A stretch of DNA of 64,000 nucleotides from Aquabacterium sp. (GCF_016195855.1 NZ_JACPYU010000003.1:682001-746000), one strand, 5' to 3'. Positions 8,128-17,876 are shown, numbered from the stretch's first letter. The notes: a model not told the origin generated them from the sequence alone. Numbers and translations: made by a program.

Positions 8128-9384
8128 TCAGCTTTGCAAGGTCACTTTGGCAAATTTGCGCTTGCCCACCTGCGCCACGTAGACGCCCAGCCCCAGCTTG
8201 AGGCCCCGGTCGCTGATGGCGACGCCGTCAAGGCGCACCCCGCCCTGGTCGATCATGCGCAGGGCTTCACTGGTGGAGGGGACCAGGCCTGCCTGTTTGA
8301 GCAATTGGCCAATGGCCAAGCCACCTTCGGGCAAGGTTAGTGTCACTTCAGGGATGTCATCCGGCACGCCACCCTTGGATCGGTTGACGAAATCCGCCAG
8401 CGCGTCTTCGGAGGCTTGCACGCTGTGGAAGCGCGCCACGATCTCCTGGCCGAGCATGACCTTGGCATCGCGGGGGTTGCGACCGGCCTCGCATTCGGCC
8501 TTGAGGCGCGCAATGTCGTCCATCGCCCGGAAGCTCAGCAAGGTGAAGTACTTCCACATCAGGTCGTCGCTGATGCTCATGAGCTTGCCGAACATCTCGT
8601 TGGGCGCTTCGCTGATGCCGATGTAGTTGTTCTTGGACTTGGACATCTTCTCGACGCCATCCAGGCCTTCCAGCAGCGGCATGGTCAGGATGCACTGGGG
8701 CTCCTGGTTGTACTCGGCCTGCAGGTGACGCCCCATCAACAGGTTGAACTTCTGGTCGGTGCCACCCAGCTCCAGATCGGACTTGAGGGCGACCGAGTCG
8801 TAGCCCTGCATTAGCGGGTAGAGGAACTCGTGCACGCTGATCGAGGTGCCGGCATGGAAGCGGTCGTGGAAGTCATTGCGCTCCATCATGCGGGCCACGG
8901 TGTAGCGGCTGGCCAGCTGGATCATGCCGCGCGCGCCCAGGGCGTCGCACCACTCGCTGTTGTAGCGGGTCTCGGTCTTGCCCGGGTCCAGCACCAGGCT
9001 GGCCTGCTTGTAATAGGTCTCGGCGTTGTGCTTGATCTGCTCGGCCGTGAGCGGCGGGCGCGTGGTGTTGCGGCCAGAAGGGTCGCCAATCAGCGATGTG
9101 AAATCGCCGATCAAGAAAATCACGGTATGACCGATATCCTGCAATTGGCGCAGCTTGTTGAGCACGACCGTGTGGCCCAGGTGGATGTCCGGGGCCGTGG
9201 GGTCCAGGCCCAGCTTGATGCGCAATGGGACACCGGTGGCTTCTGACCGAGCCAGCTTTTTAATCCAGTCGCCTTCGGGCAGCAGTTCGTCAACGCCACG
9301 CTGGGTGACCGCCAGGGCCTCGCGCACACGGTCGGTGACGGGATGTTCTGGCTTGGCTTCTGGGGCTTTTTCGGTATGAGACAT
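8128..9384 (-). CDS. tyrS: Tyrosyl-tRNA synthetase
   Basis: 418 residues of a class I aminoacyl-tRNA synthetase charging tRNA-Tyr. The HIGH-type motif appears as [10 protein letters not shown] after GLDPTAPDI, the KMSKS loop is exact ([11 protein letters not shown]), and a C-terminal S4 RNA-binding domain contains [14 protein letters not shown]. Start ATG 9384 (MSHTEK) was chosen by family length, although its Shine-Dalgarno sequence is weak; ATG 9411 would add nine residues. It is transcribed divergently from the M23 peptidase gene. Confidence 0.95.
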   Translation of the reverse strand: MSHTEKAPEAKPEHPVTDRVREALAVTQRGVDELLPEGDWIKKLARSEATGVPLRIKLGLDPTAPDIHLGHTVVLNKLRQLQDIGHTVIFLIGDFTSLIGDPSGRNTTRPPLTAEQIKHNAETYYKQASLVLDPGKTETRYNSEWCDALGARGMIQLASRYTVARMMERNDFHDRFHAGTSISVHEFLYPLMQGYDSVALKSDLELGGTDQKFNLLMGRHLQAEYNQEPQCILTMPLLEGLDGVEKMSKSKNNYIGISEAPNEMFGKLMSISDDLMWKYFTLLSFRAMDDIARLKAECEAGRNPRDAKVMLGQEIVARFHSVQASEDALADFVNRSKGGVPDDIPEVTLTLPEGGLAIGQLLKQAGLVPSTSEALRMIDQGGVRLDGVAISDRGLKLGLGVYVAQVGKRKFAKVTLQS

Positions 9385-9424
9385 GGGGAACCAATGGGTG
9401 AAAATCAGCATGAGGACCACCCTA

Positions 9425-9446
9425 TTCCGGGGGATATACTCCGGAA
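9425..9446. promoter_or_regulatory. Inverted repeat around a -10 element between tyrS and the M23 gene
   Basis: TTCCGG (9425-9430) and CCGGAA (9441-9446) flank TATACT (9435-9440), a good -10 hexamer facing the M23 gene. No strong -35 element is visible at 16-18 bases. It could be an operator overlapping a promoter. Confidence 0.35.
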
Positions 9447-9539
9447 ATTGTGGGCGCCCAGGCGTGTGCCATGTGTGCAACGCGGGCTGATTTTAGGGGA
9501 CAGCTTCCCCCGCCACCGCATCTGGATGGGATTTCAGTT

Positions 9540-10958
9540 TTGACGACATCTAAATTGATCGAGGCCTTGCAGTCTGGCGCGCAGTCTTTTCAAGCCGCCG
9601 CACACCGTCACCCCCGCCGCGTCAGCGCTGCCGTGGTGGCCCTTCTGGCCGGATCGGCCGTTGCGGCGTTCGGTGTGGCCCCGCTGACCGCCCTCCCCCA
9701 AGGCGTGCAGCCCCACATCGCGCAAATTCATGAAACCGTGGCCGCGCCGGAACTGCCTGCGCAGCTCGCCAACCTGGGTGACCAGGCGCTGACGCTATAC
9801 CGCAGCGATGTCACCCGCCCCGCCGACACCGTGGACAGCCTGCTGGCCCGCCTGGGCGTGGACGACATGGACACGGCCCAGTTCATCCGCAATGACCCTG
9901 TGGCGGGCACCATCCTGCAGGGCCGCACAGGCAAGTCGGTCAAGGCATCGGTGGAAGACGGGCAGTTGCAGCAACTGATCGTGCGCGGCCCGGCCGACAC
10001 GACCAATGACCTGGACACCCACTTCAGCCGCCTGACCATCACCCGCGTGAAGGCCCAGGGCAGCACCCCGGCTCGCTGGGATGTGCGCAAGGAACTCGTG
10101 CCGCTGGAAACCGTGCCGCAACTGGCTTCGGGCACCATCCAGTCGTCGCTGTACGCAGCGGCTGACGACGCACACGTGCCGGATGGCGTCACCAACCAGC
10201 TGGCTGAAATCTTTGGCAACGACATCGACTTCCGCCGTGAATTGCGCAAGGGCGATGCCTTCAGCGTGCTGTACGAGGCCCACACGGCCGACGGCGAACC
10301 CATCACCTGGGGCGGCTCGGCTGGCCGCGTGCTGGCCGCGCGCTTCATCAACCAGGACAAACACCACGACGCCGTCTGGTTCCAGGAGCCAGGCAAGAAA
10401 GGTGCGTACTACGACCTCAACGGCCGCAGCAAGACACGCGCCTTCCTGGCTTCGCCGTTGGCCTTCTCGCGGGTGACCTCGGGCTTTGCCATGCGCTTTC
10501 ACCCGATCCTGCAGAAGTGGCGCGCCCACCTGGGCGTGGACTTTGGCGCCCCCACCGGCACACCGGTTCGCACCGTGGGTGATGGCGTCGTGACCTTTGC
10601 CGGCCAGCAAAATGGCTATGGCAATGTGATCCAGGTCCAGCACAGCGGCAACCGCATGACGGTGTATGCGCACCTGAGCCGCATCGACGTTCGCAACGGC
10701 CAGCATGTGGAGCAAGGGGCGCGCATTGGTGCGGTCGGCGCCACGGGTTGGGCAACCGGGCCCCATCTGCACTTCGAGTTCAAGCTCAGCGGCCACCAGG
10801 TGGACCCGATGACGATCGCACGCGCCTCTGACAGCCAGGTGCTGTCGCCGCAGGCATTGGCCCAGTTCCGCCAGCGCACCGTGGACGTGGCCCAGACCAT
10901 CCAGGCGGCCGGCCAATGGCAGACCGCTGGCGCACAGTCCGGCCCGCGATTCGAATGA
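9540..10958 (+). CDS. M23-family murein DD-endopeptidase, membrane-anchored
   Basis: 472 residues from TTG 9540. A single N-terminal transmembrane segment (about residues 28-50) follows a short cytoplasmic tail. A long periplasmic region containing an OapA/LysM-like part precedes the C-terminal peptidase. Zinc ligands of M23 are present: HLGVDFGAPTGTPVRTVGDG supplies H and D, and GPHLHFEF supplies the HxH pair. The family cleaves peptidoglycan cross-bridges, as E. coli MepM does. There is no ATG near the expected N-terminus, and the TTG sits eight to nine bases after GGGA. Its stop overlaps the anmK ATG, suggesting translational coupling. Confidence 0.88.
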   Translation: MTTSKLIEALQSGAQSFQAAAHRHPRRVSAAVVALLAGSAVAAFGVAPLTALPQGVQPHIAQIHETVAAPELPAQLANLGDQALTLYRSDVTRPADTVDSLLARLGVDDMDTAQFIRNDPVAGTILQGRTGKSVKASVEDGQLQQLIVRGPADTTNDLDTHFSRLTITRVKAQGSTPARWDVRKELVPLETVPQLASGTIQSSLYAAADDAHVPDGVTNQLAEIFGNDIDFRRELRKGDAFSVLYEAHTADGEPITWGGSAGRVLAARFINQDKHHDAVWFQEPGKKGAYYDLNGRSKTRAFLASPLAFSRVTSGFAMRFHPILQKWRAHLGVDFGAPTGTPVRTVGDGVVTFAGQQNGYGNVIQVQHSGNRMTVYAHLSRIDVRNGQHVEQGARIGAVGATGWATGPHLHFEFKLSGHQVDPMTIARASDSQVLSPQALAQFRQRTVDVAQTIQAAGQWQTAGAQSGPRFE

Positions 10959-12148
10959 GCGCGTCCGTCAACGTGTTGACACAGGGGTTGGACCTCCTCC
11001 CCTCAGCCCGCCCCAGCGGGCTTTTTTCTGAGCTGTACATCGGGCTGATGTCGGGCACCTCGCTGGATGGGGTCGATGGCGTCTTGCTGCAGCGCGAGCA
11101 GGACAGCTGGCGGATGCTGGCGCATGCCCACCGCCCCCTGCCCCCGACCTTGCGCCAGGCGCTGCTGGACCTGAACACGCCAGGCGAGGATGAACTGCAT
11201 CGCAGCGCCGTGGCCTCGCAAGCCTTGGCCGTGCTGTATGCCACCGTGGTGCAGGCCATTTGCGAGGCGGCCGATGTGCTGCCCACGGAGGTCCAGGCCA
11301 TCGGCGCACACGGGCAAACCGTGCGCCACCGGCCAGATCTGGCCTACACCATCCAGCTCAACAACCCAGCCTTGCTGGCCGAGATGACAGGCATTGACGT
11401 GGTGTCGGACTTCCGCAGCCGCGATGTGGCCGCAGGCGGCCAGGGCGCGCCCCTGGTGCCGGCCTTCCACCAGGCCATCTTTGGCGTGCCGGACCAGACT
11501 GTGGCCGTGCTCAATATTGGCGGCATGGCCAACCTGAGCATCCTGCGCCCCGAACAAGTCCCGCTTGGCTTTGACTGCGGCCCGGGCAATGCCCTGCTGG
11601 ACATGTGGTGCCAATGGCAGACCGGCCACGCCTACGACGCCAACGGCGAATTTGGCGCCATGGGTAATGTGATGGAGGACTGGCTGGGTGATGCCCTGCA
11701 GGAGCCCTTCTTCAGCCTGGCCCCGCCGAAAAGCACCGGGCGTGACCTGTTCAACGCCGAGTGGCTCAACCGCTGGCTGGCCCCTCATGGCCTGACCGAT
11801 GGCCCCCTGGCCGACGCCGACCTTGCCCGCGATGTGCAGGCCACGCTGTGCGAGCTGACGGCACGCAGTGCCGCCATGGCTTTGCGCGAACACGCGCCAG
11901 ACGCGGCCGAAGTGGTGGTGTGTGGGGGCGGTGCGCTCAATGGCGACCTGATGCGGCGCCTGGGCGAGCAACTGCCCGGCGTGCGCGTGGGCCGATCAGA
12001 CACCCACGGCCTGGACGTGATGCAGGTGGAAGCCGCGGCCTTTGCCTGGCTGGCCTGGACCCACGTCAATCGGCTGGCTGGCAATGTGCCGGCGGTGACC
12101 GGGGCACGAGGGCCCCGCGTGCTGGGCGGGCTTTACCCCGCCCGTTAA
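10955..12148 (+). CDS. anmK: Anhydro-N-acetylmuramic acid kinase AnmK
   Basis: 397 residues. AnmK converts 1,6-anhydroMurNAc from wall recycling to MurNAc-6-phosphate. Signatures are IGLMSGTSLDGVDGV, IGAHGQTVRH, VVSDFRSRDVAAGGQGAPL, LNIGGMANLS, FDCGPGNALLD and VCGGGALNG. The ATG overlaps the M23 stop (ATGA). Conserved sequence begins only at about residue 27, and codons 18-25 contain a perfect intrinsic terminator hairpin (see 11006-11027), so the real start or the transcription of this gene may differ from this model. Pairing with an M23 endopeptidase fits peptidoglycan turnover. Confidence 0.9.
   Translation: MSASVNVLTQGLDLLPSARPSGLFSELYIGLMSGTSLDGVDGVLLQREQDSWRMLAHAHRPLPPTLRQALLDLNTPGEDELHRSAVASQALAVLYATVVQAICEAADVLPTEVQAIGAHGQTVRHRPDLAYTIQLNNPALLAEMTGIDVVSDFRSRDVAAGGQGAPLVPAFHQAIFGVPDQTVAVLNIGGMANLSILRPEQVPLGFDCGPGNALLDMWCQWQTGHAYDANGEFGAMGNVMEDWLGDALQEPFFSLAPPKSTGRDLFNAEWLNRWLAPHGLTDGPLADADLARDVQATLCELTARSAAMALREHAPDAAEVVVCGGGALNGDLMRRLGEQLPGVRVGRSDTHGLDVMQVEAAAFAWLAWTHVNRLAGNVPAVTGARGPRVLGGLYPAR
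11006..11027 (+). terminator. Intrinsic terminator inside the 5' end of anmK
   Basis: GCCCGC (11006-11011), loop CCCA, GCGGGC (11016-11021), then six T. This is a textbook terminator 48 bases after the M23 stop, yet it lies within the predicted first codons of anmK. It may end M23 transcription, or act as an attenuator that is opened when ribosomes translate the anmK leader. Confidence 0.65.
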
Positions 12149-12205
12149 CCGGGTCCGCCAACCTGCCCGTTAAAGCGCCGATCCGGCCTGGATCAGCAGC
12201 ATGGA

Positions 12206-12583
12206 TCAGACCGAGAAGCTGGAGCCGCAGCCGCAGGTGGTCTGGGCGTTGGGGTTGCGGATCACGAACTGGGCGCCTTCGAGGTCGTCCTTGTAGTCGA
12301 TCTCGGCGCCCACCAGGTACTGCAGGCTCATGGCGTCGATCAACAGCGTGACGCCGTTCTTTTCCATCTTGGTGTCGTCTTCGTTGCTCAGCTCGTCGAA
12401 GGTGAAACCATACTGGAAGCCCGAGCAGCCGCCGCCTTGCACGAACACGCGCAGCTTCAGCTCCGGATTGCCTTCTTCAGCGACCAGCTCGGCCACCTTG
12501 GACGCCGCAGCGTCGGTGAAGATGATGGGCGCCGGAACGTCTGCAGCAAAGGTGTCGGCAGTGGTTTGGGCAACAACGGTCAT
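12206..12583 (-). CDS. erpA: Iron-sulfur cluster insertion protein ErpA
   Basis: 125 residues, A-type Fe-S carrier. The three conserved cysteines are in GGGCSGF and CGCG near the C-terminus. The YGFTFDE and [14 protein letters not shown] blocks fit ErpA rather than IscA. ATG 12583 has GGAG at proper spacing, better than the ATG at 12601. It follows the bactofilin gene on the same strand (22 bases), a pairing that may be cotranscribed. Confidence 0.92.
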   Translation of the reverse strand: MTVVAQTTADTFAADVPAPIIFTDAAASKVAELVAEEGNPELKLRVFVQGGGCSGFQYGFTFDELSNEDDTKMEKNGVTLLIDAMSLQYLVGAEIDYKDDLEGAQFVIRNPNAQTTCGCGSSFSV

Positions 12584-12604
12584 GTAAATCTCCGGGATCA
12601 AAAA

Positions 12605-13045
12605 TCAGTTCTTTTGCGACTGCGCGATGACGGGCTGCACGGTGGTCACACCGGTGTTTGAGCTGGCTGCCAGCTTCAGTGCCGGCTTGTCATCGGTTTT
12701 CAAGGGGCGCAGTTCGCCGTCTATCGTGGCGCCCTGGTGCATTTCCAGGGCTTCGTAGCGCACATCACCCACGATGCGCGCCTTGGGTTGCAACTCAAGC
12801 AGGTCTTCGGCCATCACCGGGCCTTCGATCAGCCCATTAATGATGACATGCCCGGCCCTGACCTTGCCATGGACACGGGCTTTTTCGCTGATGACCAGCA
12901 GAGAGCGGGCATCGCCTGTGGACGTCACATTACCCTGGACCTCGCCGTCAATGCGCAGGCCATCGCTGAAGCGGATCTCGCCCGAGATCACGGTGCCTTC
13001 GCCGATCAGGGTACGAATGGGAGGGGTTTTCTTCCAGCCGAACAT
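12605..13045 (-). CDS. Bactofilin (polymer-forming cytoskeletal protein)
   Basis: 146 residues. The DUF583 beta-helix core has repeating hydrophobic turns: TLIGEGTVISGEIRFSDGLR, then IDGEVQGNV and VRAGHVIINGLIEGPV. Bactofilins form nucleotide-free filaments at the inner membrane and often organise cell-wall enzymes. ATG 13045 has GAGGAA upstream; the preceding GTG is in frame but has poorer spacing. Nearby M23 and anmK genes fit a wall role, though this is only context. Confidence 0.88.
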   Translation of the reverse strand: MFGWKKTPPIRTLIGEGTVISGEIRFSDGLRIDGEVQGNVTSTGDARSLLVISEKARVHGKVRAGHVIINGLIEGPVMAEDLLELQPKARIVGDVRYEALEMHQGATIDGELRPLKTDDKPALKLAASSNTGVTTVQPVIAQSQKN

Positions 13046-13164
13046 CACGGGTTCCTCATCAAAAGGGGGTGGGCGAAGGGCCCGAGGTTACACGGTTGCC
13101 CGCGCAGGTCAATGCCTTGCACGGAGGTTTTTCACAGTATGAAGCAGCTTCGCGCACGTAACGT

Positions 13165-13884
13165 TCAAAGTGCCTGAACTTGCCCTGCGCGCACCTGGCC
13201 TGACTCATCGAGCACACGCACCTGCACCTGTTTGACCGTGCTGTTGGCAGGCAAGTTCACCTGCCCTTCGACACGGCGGTATTGCTTGAACGCCAGTGGC
13301 TGGGTGAAGGTGGGCGCGCTGTCTGCCCAGGGGCGCCCATCACGTGCGCCGCTGAGCAGCACCTCGACACGCCCCTTGAACTCGGGCTGGTTGCGCCCGC
13401 CCTGCTGCATGATCAGCAACTGGAAGCGCACCTGCCCCGGTGCGGACGTTTCAACCTGCAAGCCTCGCACCGACAAACCGCCGCCAGTGGCCGGCAGCAG
13501 GCGCTCGAAAAAGCCCAGGTCATCCTTGAGCGCGAGGTTCTCGGTTTCCAGCGACTTGACCTGCTCGGCCAGGCGCTGCTGGGTCACGCGCTCGGCCTTG
13601 AGCAGGCTGTCGGCGGAGTTGGCCACGGCCTGGGCCGCATCACGATCACGGCGCGCGTCGTCCAGTTGCTGGCGCAGTTGGGCCACCAGGTCGGCCGACT
13701 TGCCGCCGTCCTGATTGAGACCGGCAATGTTGCGGCCGAACTCGAAGGCCCACAGGGCCAGCGCAGCAGAAAAGCCCAGCATCAGCGCCGCCACGGCCCA
13801 GCGCAAAGGCCAGGCCATGTGGCTGCGTACAGCCATGCGCGGCGACGCGATCGACAGGCGCCGCCGGATCAGCCGCCAACGCAT
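13165..13884 (-). CDS. DUF6776-type membrane protein with coiled coil
   Basis: 239 residues. One transmembrane helix (about residues 27-46) is followed by a coiled coil (about 60-125, rich in Q/L/R/D) and a C-terminal beta domain ending in VQVRVLDESGQVRAGQVQAL. This architecture matches a betaproteobacterial family labelled DUF6776. Its ATG overlaps the argC stop by one base (TGATG), so the two are probably translated together. Function unknown; periplasmic orientation of the C-terminal domain is inferred. Confidence 0.75.
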   Translation of the reverse strand: MRWRLIRRRLSIASPRMAVRSHMAWPLRWAVAALMLGFSAALALWAFEFGRNIAGLNQDGGKSADLVAQLRQQLDDARRDRDAAQAVANSADSLLKAERVTQQRLAEQVKSLETENLALKDDLGFFERLLPATGGGLSVRGLQVETSAPGQVRFQLLIMQQGGRNQPEFKGRVEVLLSGARDGRPWADSAPTFTQPLAFKQYRRVEGQVNLPANSTVKQVQVRVLDESGQVRAGQVQAL

Positions 13885-14921
13885 CAGGGCAGAACCGGAA
13901 CCAGATCCAGCCCCATCTGCTCATCCAGACCGAACATCAGGTTCATGCACTGCACGGCCTGCCCGGAAGCGCCCTTGGTGAGGTTGTCTTCCACCACCAG
14001 CACCATGACGGTATCGGGCTCGGGCTTGTGCACCGCGATGCGCACGGTATTGCTGGCGCGCACGCTGCGGGTTTCGGGGGCGCTGCCAGCGGGCAGCACG
14101 TCCACAAAACGCTCGCCCTTGTAGTGGGCCTCGAACACGGCCTGCAGATCAGCGGCCTGCCCTTCGGCTGTGAGGCGGCCATACAGCGTGGAGTGGATGC
14201 CGCGGATGATGGGCAGCAGGTGCGGCACGAACAGGCAGTTGACCGAGCTGTCACCAGCGATGGTGCGCAACTGCTGATTGATCTCGGGGCCGTGGCGATG
14301 GCCCTTGACGCCATAGGCCTTGAAGTTGTCGGCAGCCTCGGCCAGCAGGGTGTGCACCTCGGCCTTGCGGCCCGCGCCGGACACGCCCGAGGCGCAATTG
14401 GCGATCAGGTGCGTGGGCTCGACCAGCTTGTGCTTGAGCAGCGGTGCCAGGCCCAGTTGCACGGACGTGGGGTAGCAACCCGGGTTGCCGATGATGCGGG
14501 CCTTCTTGATGGCCTCGCGGTTCAGCTCGGGCAGGCCATACACGGCTTCTTCCAGCAGATCAGGGCAGCTGTGGGGCATGCCGTACCACTGCTCGAACAC
14601 GGCGGTGTCCTTCAGACGGAAGTCGGCGGCCAGGTCGATGACCTTGACACCGGCATTGACCAGCTCGCGCGCCTGGGCCATGGCCACGCCATGGGGTGTC
14701 GCGAAGAAGACCACATTGCACTCGGTGAGCCTGGCGTCGTCGGGCGTCACGAAAGCCAGATCGACATGGCCTCGCAGGCTGGGGTACATGTCCGCCACGG
14801 GCATGCCAGCCTCCTTGCGAGAGGTAATGGCCTGCAACTGGACCTGGGGGTGCCGGGCCAGCAGGCGCAGCAACTCCACACCGGTATAGCCCGTGCCACC
14901 CACGATGCCGACTTTGATCAT
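13884..14921 (-). CDS. argC: N-acetyl-gamma-glutamyl-phosphate reductase ArgC
   Basis: 345 residues. This is the NADPH-dependent third step of arginine synthesis. The N-terminal Rossmann motif is [19 protein letters not shown], the catalytic cysteine is in [12 protein letters not shown], and the [11 protein letters not shown] and [12 protein letters not shown] blocks follow. ATG 14921 has AGAGGA at good spacing. It is the first gene of a two-gene unit with the DUF6776 gene and lies opposite the subtilase gene, with a CRP-type site between. Confidence 0.95.
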   Translation of the reverse strand: MIKVGIVGGTGYTGVELLRLLARHPQVQLQAITSRKEAGMPVADMYPSLRGHVDLAFVTPDDARLTECNVVFFATPHGVAMAQARELVNAGVKVIDLAADFRLKDTAVFEQWYGMPHSCPDLLEEAVYGLPELNREAIKKARIIGNPGCYPTSVQLGLAPLLKHKLVEPTHLIANCASGVSGAGRKAEVHTLLAEAADNFKAYGVKGHRHGPEINQQLRTIAGDSSVNCLFVPHLLPIIRGIHSTLYGRLTAEGQAADLQAVFEAHYKGERFVDVLPAGSAPETRSVRASNTVRIAVHKPEPDTVMVLVVEDNLTKGASGQAVQCMNLMFGLDEQMGLDLVPVLP

Positions 14922-15050
14922 CTGAAATCCTCTTGGTACGTCCCGATCGGGGAAAGCCGCCATTTTAGGGACGCACGGCGGCTTCTCGCCCTGATCCTTG
15001 CGCTGATCCATGTAACTGCCATGGAAAGACCACCTTGTTTGCCCGCTCAG

Positions 15051-15068
15051 TTGTGACATCGATCACAA
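15051..15068. promoter_or_regulatory. CRP/FNR-family binding site
   Basis: TTGTGACATCGATCACAA contains exact half sites TGTGA and TCACA with a six-base spacer, the CRP/Vfr consensus. It lies 123 bases upstream of the subtilase start and 130 bases upstream of argC, and either gene could be the target. The interval 14922-15190 shows no gene. Confidence 0.6.
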
Positions 15069-15190
15069 AGTGTCCTGCAGTGTGCATTCCTTCACGTCAC
15101 TTGATCAAGTTCCGCTTCCGACATCCGAAACCATGGGCAGCCACGGGATCGGTGGGCCCCTTTCCACCGTCATCAACTTCGCTGTCGGCC

Positions 15191-17362
15191 ATGCGCAAAC
15201 TGCACCACTTCTTCCTCATGACGGCACTGGCCAGCGCTTGCCAGCTGGCAGCCGCCCAGACCTTTGCGCCGACGACGAGCGAATACAACTGGTCCACCAC
15301 GGTCAACCAACTGGGCATGCGCAACATCCACAACCAGGGCATCCTGGGTGAGGGCGTGATCGTGGCCATGCTGGACACCGGCCTGAACCTGGCCAACCCC
15401 GAGTTCAGCAACAACAGCCACATCCTGCGCGGCTACAACGCGGTGGACGGCAGCAGCGACGTTGCCGACAACCTCAACCACGGCACCCACACCACCGGCA
15501 TCCTGGCCGCACCCGGCAATGGCACGGGCATGTACGGTGTGGCGCCACAGGCCAGCGTCCTGATGATCAAGGTGTTCAACGGTGGCACGGCTGCGGCATC
15601 GGCCATCAACCGGGGCATCGATTACGCTGCAGCCAACGGCGCGCGCGTGATCAACCTCAGCCTGGGCGCCACCAGCCCCACGGGCGACGCCTCCTTGCGC
15701 GCCGTGGCCGCCAGCAACAATGCCGTGATGGTGGTCGCCGCCGGCAACGACAGCGCGAGCAACCCCAACTGGCCGAGCCGCTACGCCAGGGAAAGCTGGA
15801 CCAACGGCACCATGATCGTGGTCGGCGCGGTGGACGGCAACAAACGCCTGGCGTCCTTTTCAAACAAGGCGGGGGACACGGCCCAGTACTACCTGGTCGC
15901 GCCCGGCGTCAACATCATCTCCGCGTATGGCACGGGCTATGCCTACCTGACGGGCACCTCCATGGCGGCACCGGCCGTGTCGGGCGCTGCTGCCTTGATC
16001 ACGGGCTACTGGCCCTATCTGCGGGCCAACCAGGTGGCCGCCATCATGCTCAACACGGCCGATGACCTGGGCGCGCCTGGCGTGGACGCCGTCTATGGCC
16101 GGGGCATGCTCAATGTGAACCGCGCGCTCTCGCCCATTGGGAGCTACACCTACCGCACCGCCAATGGCAGCCGCACCACCGTGTCGCTGAACACCACGGG
16201 TGTGGTCAGCACACGCCCGAGCGTGAGCACCCCGTCCGCCTTTCAGGGCCTGAAGACCGAGGTGTTCGACGAATACGGCCGCAACTACACCAGCGATGAA
16301 GGCGCAGCCCTGAGCGGGCGCAGCGTGATGACCCTCAACAGCGTGCTGGGCCGCCCCGACCGCATGCTGGATGCCGCCGAGCAGGTGCTGAGCTCCGGCA
16401 GCCGGCTGACCCGGCTGCAATCGCGCCAGACCGAGGTGCAGCAGTCGCTGCGTGTGAGCGCCCACAACCAGAGCGGCGAGCCCTGGAACCATGTGCAGCG
16501 CACAGACGCCTCCGTGGTGATGCTGCGCCAGGCCTCCGGCCTGAGCCTGAGCGCCGGCGACGGCGGGCTGTCCGGCATGAGCCTGGGCCTGATGGGCAGC
16601 AGCCTGGCCTCGCGCCTGAGCGGCACCGACAGCGCGCTGGGCAACCCCTTGCTGGGCTTTGCGCCCAATCATCAGTTTGCAGCCATGGCACTGCCTTTGG
16701 GCCGCCACTGGACAGGGCGTGTGGCCGCTGCGCGGTCCAAGTCTTATGACGCGGCTTCTGGTGATGTGAACCTGATGGAGTTGAGCTACGAGAACGGCAC
16801 ACAAGCCTTGAACGTCTCAGCGGGCCAACTGACCGAACAGGGCATGCTGGGCGGCTACTCGAAGCGCCAGTTGGGCCTGAACCAGCAAACAGGCACGAGC
16901 GGCATCACCGTCAGCGGTGCCTGGGCCTTGAACGCCAACTGGACCTTGACGGGCGCCGTCAGCCGCACGCGTACAGCCGCGCCCAGCGCCAGCGGCATGC
17001 TGATGGCCGGCACCGATGTGCGCGCCGATGGCTACGGCATTGGCCTGGTTCGCCAGGACAACTGGCGCGCCGACGACCGGCTGAGCTTCACGCTCAACGC
17101 GCCTTTGCGCGCGCGCAGCGGCACCCTGACCTACAGCGTGGTCACCGGCGTGAATGAGGCAACAGGCGACCCCATCTACGGCACCCACACCGTGAACCTG
17201 TCGCCCACAGCGCGCGAGTGGACCGCCGAAACGCGCTACGTGACCCGCCTGAGCACCACCACCTCGGTGAGCGCTGTGGCTGCCCTGCGCGTACACCCGG
17301 ATCACGATGGCAACGCACCATCACAACTGGCTTTGGGTGTGCGCTTCAACCAGGCCTTCTGA
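15191..17362 (+). CDS. Secreted subtilisin-like serine protease with autotransporter-like C-terminus
   Basis: 723 residues. The signal peptide is MRKLHHFFLMTALASACQLAAAQ. The S8 domain follows: Asp in VAMLDTGLN, His in NHGTHTTGIL, the oxyanion segment near AAGND and Ser in GTSMAAPAVSG. The C-terminal part of about 260 residues is rich in amphipathic strands and ends in GVRFNQAF, typical of an outer-membrane barrel, so a type V autotransporter is likely. The ribosome site is weak. A CRP-type site lies upstream and a perfect hairpin terminator downstream, so it is a single-gene unit. Substrate unknown. Confidence 0.85.
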   Translation: MRKLHHFFLMTALASACQLAAAQTFAPTTSEYNWSTTVNQLGMRNIHNQGILGEGVIVAMLDTGLNLANPEFSNNSHILRGYNAVDGSSDVADNLNHGTHTTGILAAPGNGTGMYGVAPQASVLMIKVFNGGTAAASAINRGIDYAAANGARVINLSLGATSPTGDASLRAVAASNNAVMVVAAGNDSASNPNWPSRYARESWTNGTMIVVGAVDGNKRLASFSNKAGDTAQYYLVAPGVNIISAYGTGYAYLTGTSMAAPAVSGAAALITGYWPYLRANQVAAIMLNTADDLGAPGVDAVYGRGMLNVNRALSPIGSYTYRTANGSRTTVSLNTTGVVSTRPSVSTPSAFQGLKTEVFDEYGRNYTSDEGAALSGRSVMTLNSVLGRPDRMLDAAEQVLSSGSRLTRLQSRQTEVQQSLRVSAHNQSGEPWNHVQRTDASVVMLRQASGLSLSAGDGGLSGMSLGLMGSSLASRLSGTDSALGNPLLGFAPNHQFAAMALPLGRHWTGRVAAARSKSYDAASGDVNLMELSYENGTQALNVSAGQLTEQGMLGGYSKRQLGLNQQTGTSGITVSGAWALNANWTLTGAVSRTRTAAPSASGMLMAGTDVRADGYGIGLVRQDNWRADDRLSFTLNAPLRARSGTLTYSVVTGVNEATGDPIYGTHTVNLSPTAREWTAETRYVTRLSTTTSVSAVAALRVHPDHDGNAPSQLALGVRFNQAF

Positions 17363-17403
17363 GCAGCACCACACGGCGCACAGCCAGATCAAGCACCCAA
17401 TGC

Positions 17404-17438
17404 AAAAGCCCGCCAGGCAGAGCCAATGGCGGGCTTTT
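17404..17438. terminator. Bidirectional intrinsic terminator
   Basis: Perfect twelve-base stem AAAAGCCCGCCA (17404-17415) / TGGCGGGCTTTT (17427-17438). It lies between the subtilase (plus) and rpsI (minus, stop 17484) and can serve both. Confidence 0.88.
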
Positions 17439-17483
17439 GGTTTTTGCAGCCGATGCACGCACCGGCCAGCAAAAAGGGAAGGA

Positions 17484-17876
17484 TCAGCGCTTGCTGAACT
17501 GCTTCCTGCGACGAGCGCCGTGCAGACCGACCTTCTTACGTTCGACTTCACGGGCATCGCGGGTCACGAAACCAGCGCGGCTCAGTTCAGGCTTCAACGT
17601 GGCGTCGAAGTCGATCAGAGCGCGGGTCACGCCGTGGCGCACAGCGCCGGCTTGACCGGATTCGCCACCACCGTGCACGTTGACCTTGACGTCGAACAGT
17701 TCGACGTTGTTGGTCAGCACCAGAGGTTGCTTGACGACCATGATCGAGGTTTGACGGCCGAAGTATTGTTCGACAGGCTTACCGTTGACGATGATCTGGC
17801 CAGTGCCCTTCTTGATGAAGACGCGAGCGACGGACGACTTGCGACGGCCGGTGCCATAGTTCCAGTTACCAATCAT
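17484..17876 (-). CDS. rpsI: 30S ribosomal protein S9
   Basis: 130 residues. Classic S9 features are [14 protein letters not shown] at the N-terminus, the [14 protein letters not shown] block and the basic C-terminal tail [16 protein letters not shown] that reaches the P-site tRNA. It starts 11 bases after rplM, the universal L13-S9 operon. Confidence 0.98.
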   Translation of the reverse strand: MIGNWNYGTGRRKSSVARVFIKKGTGQIIVNGKPVEQYFGRQTSIMVVKQPLVLTNNVELFDVKVNVHGGGESGQAGAVRHGVTRALIDFDATLKPELSRAGFVTRDAREVERKKVGLHGARRRKQFSKR

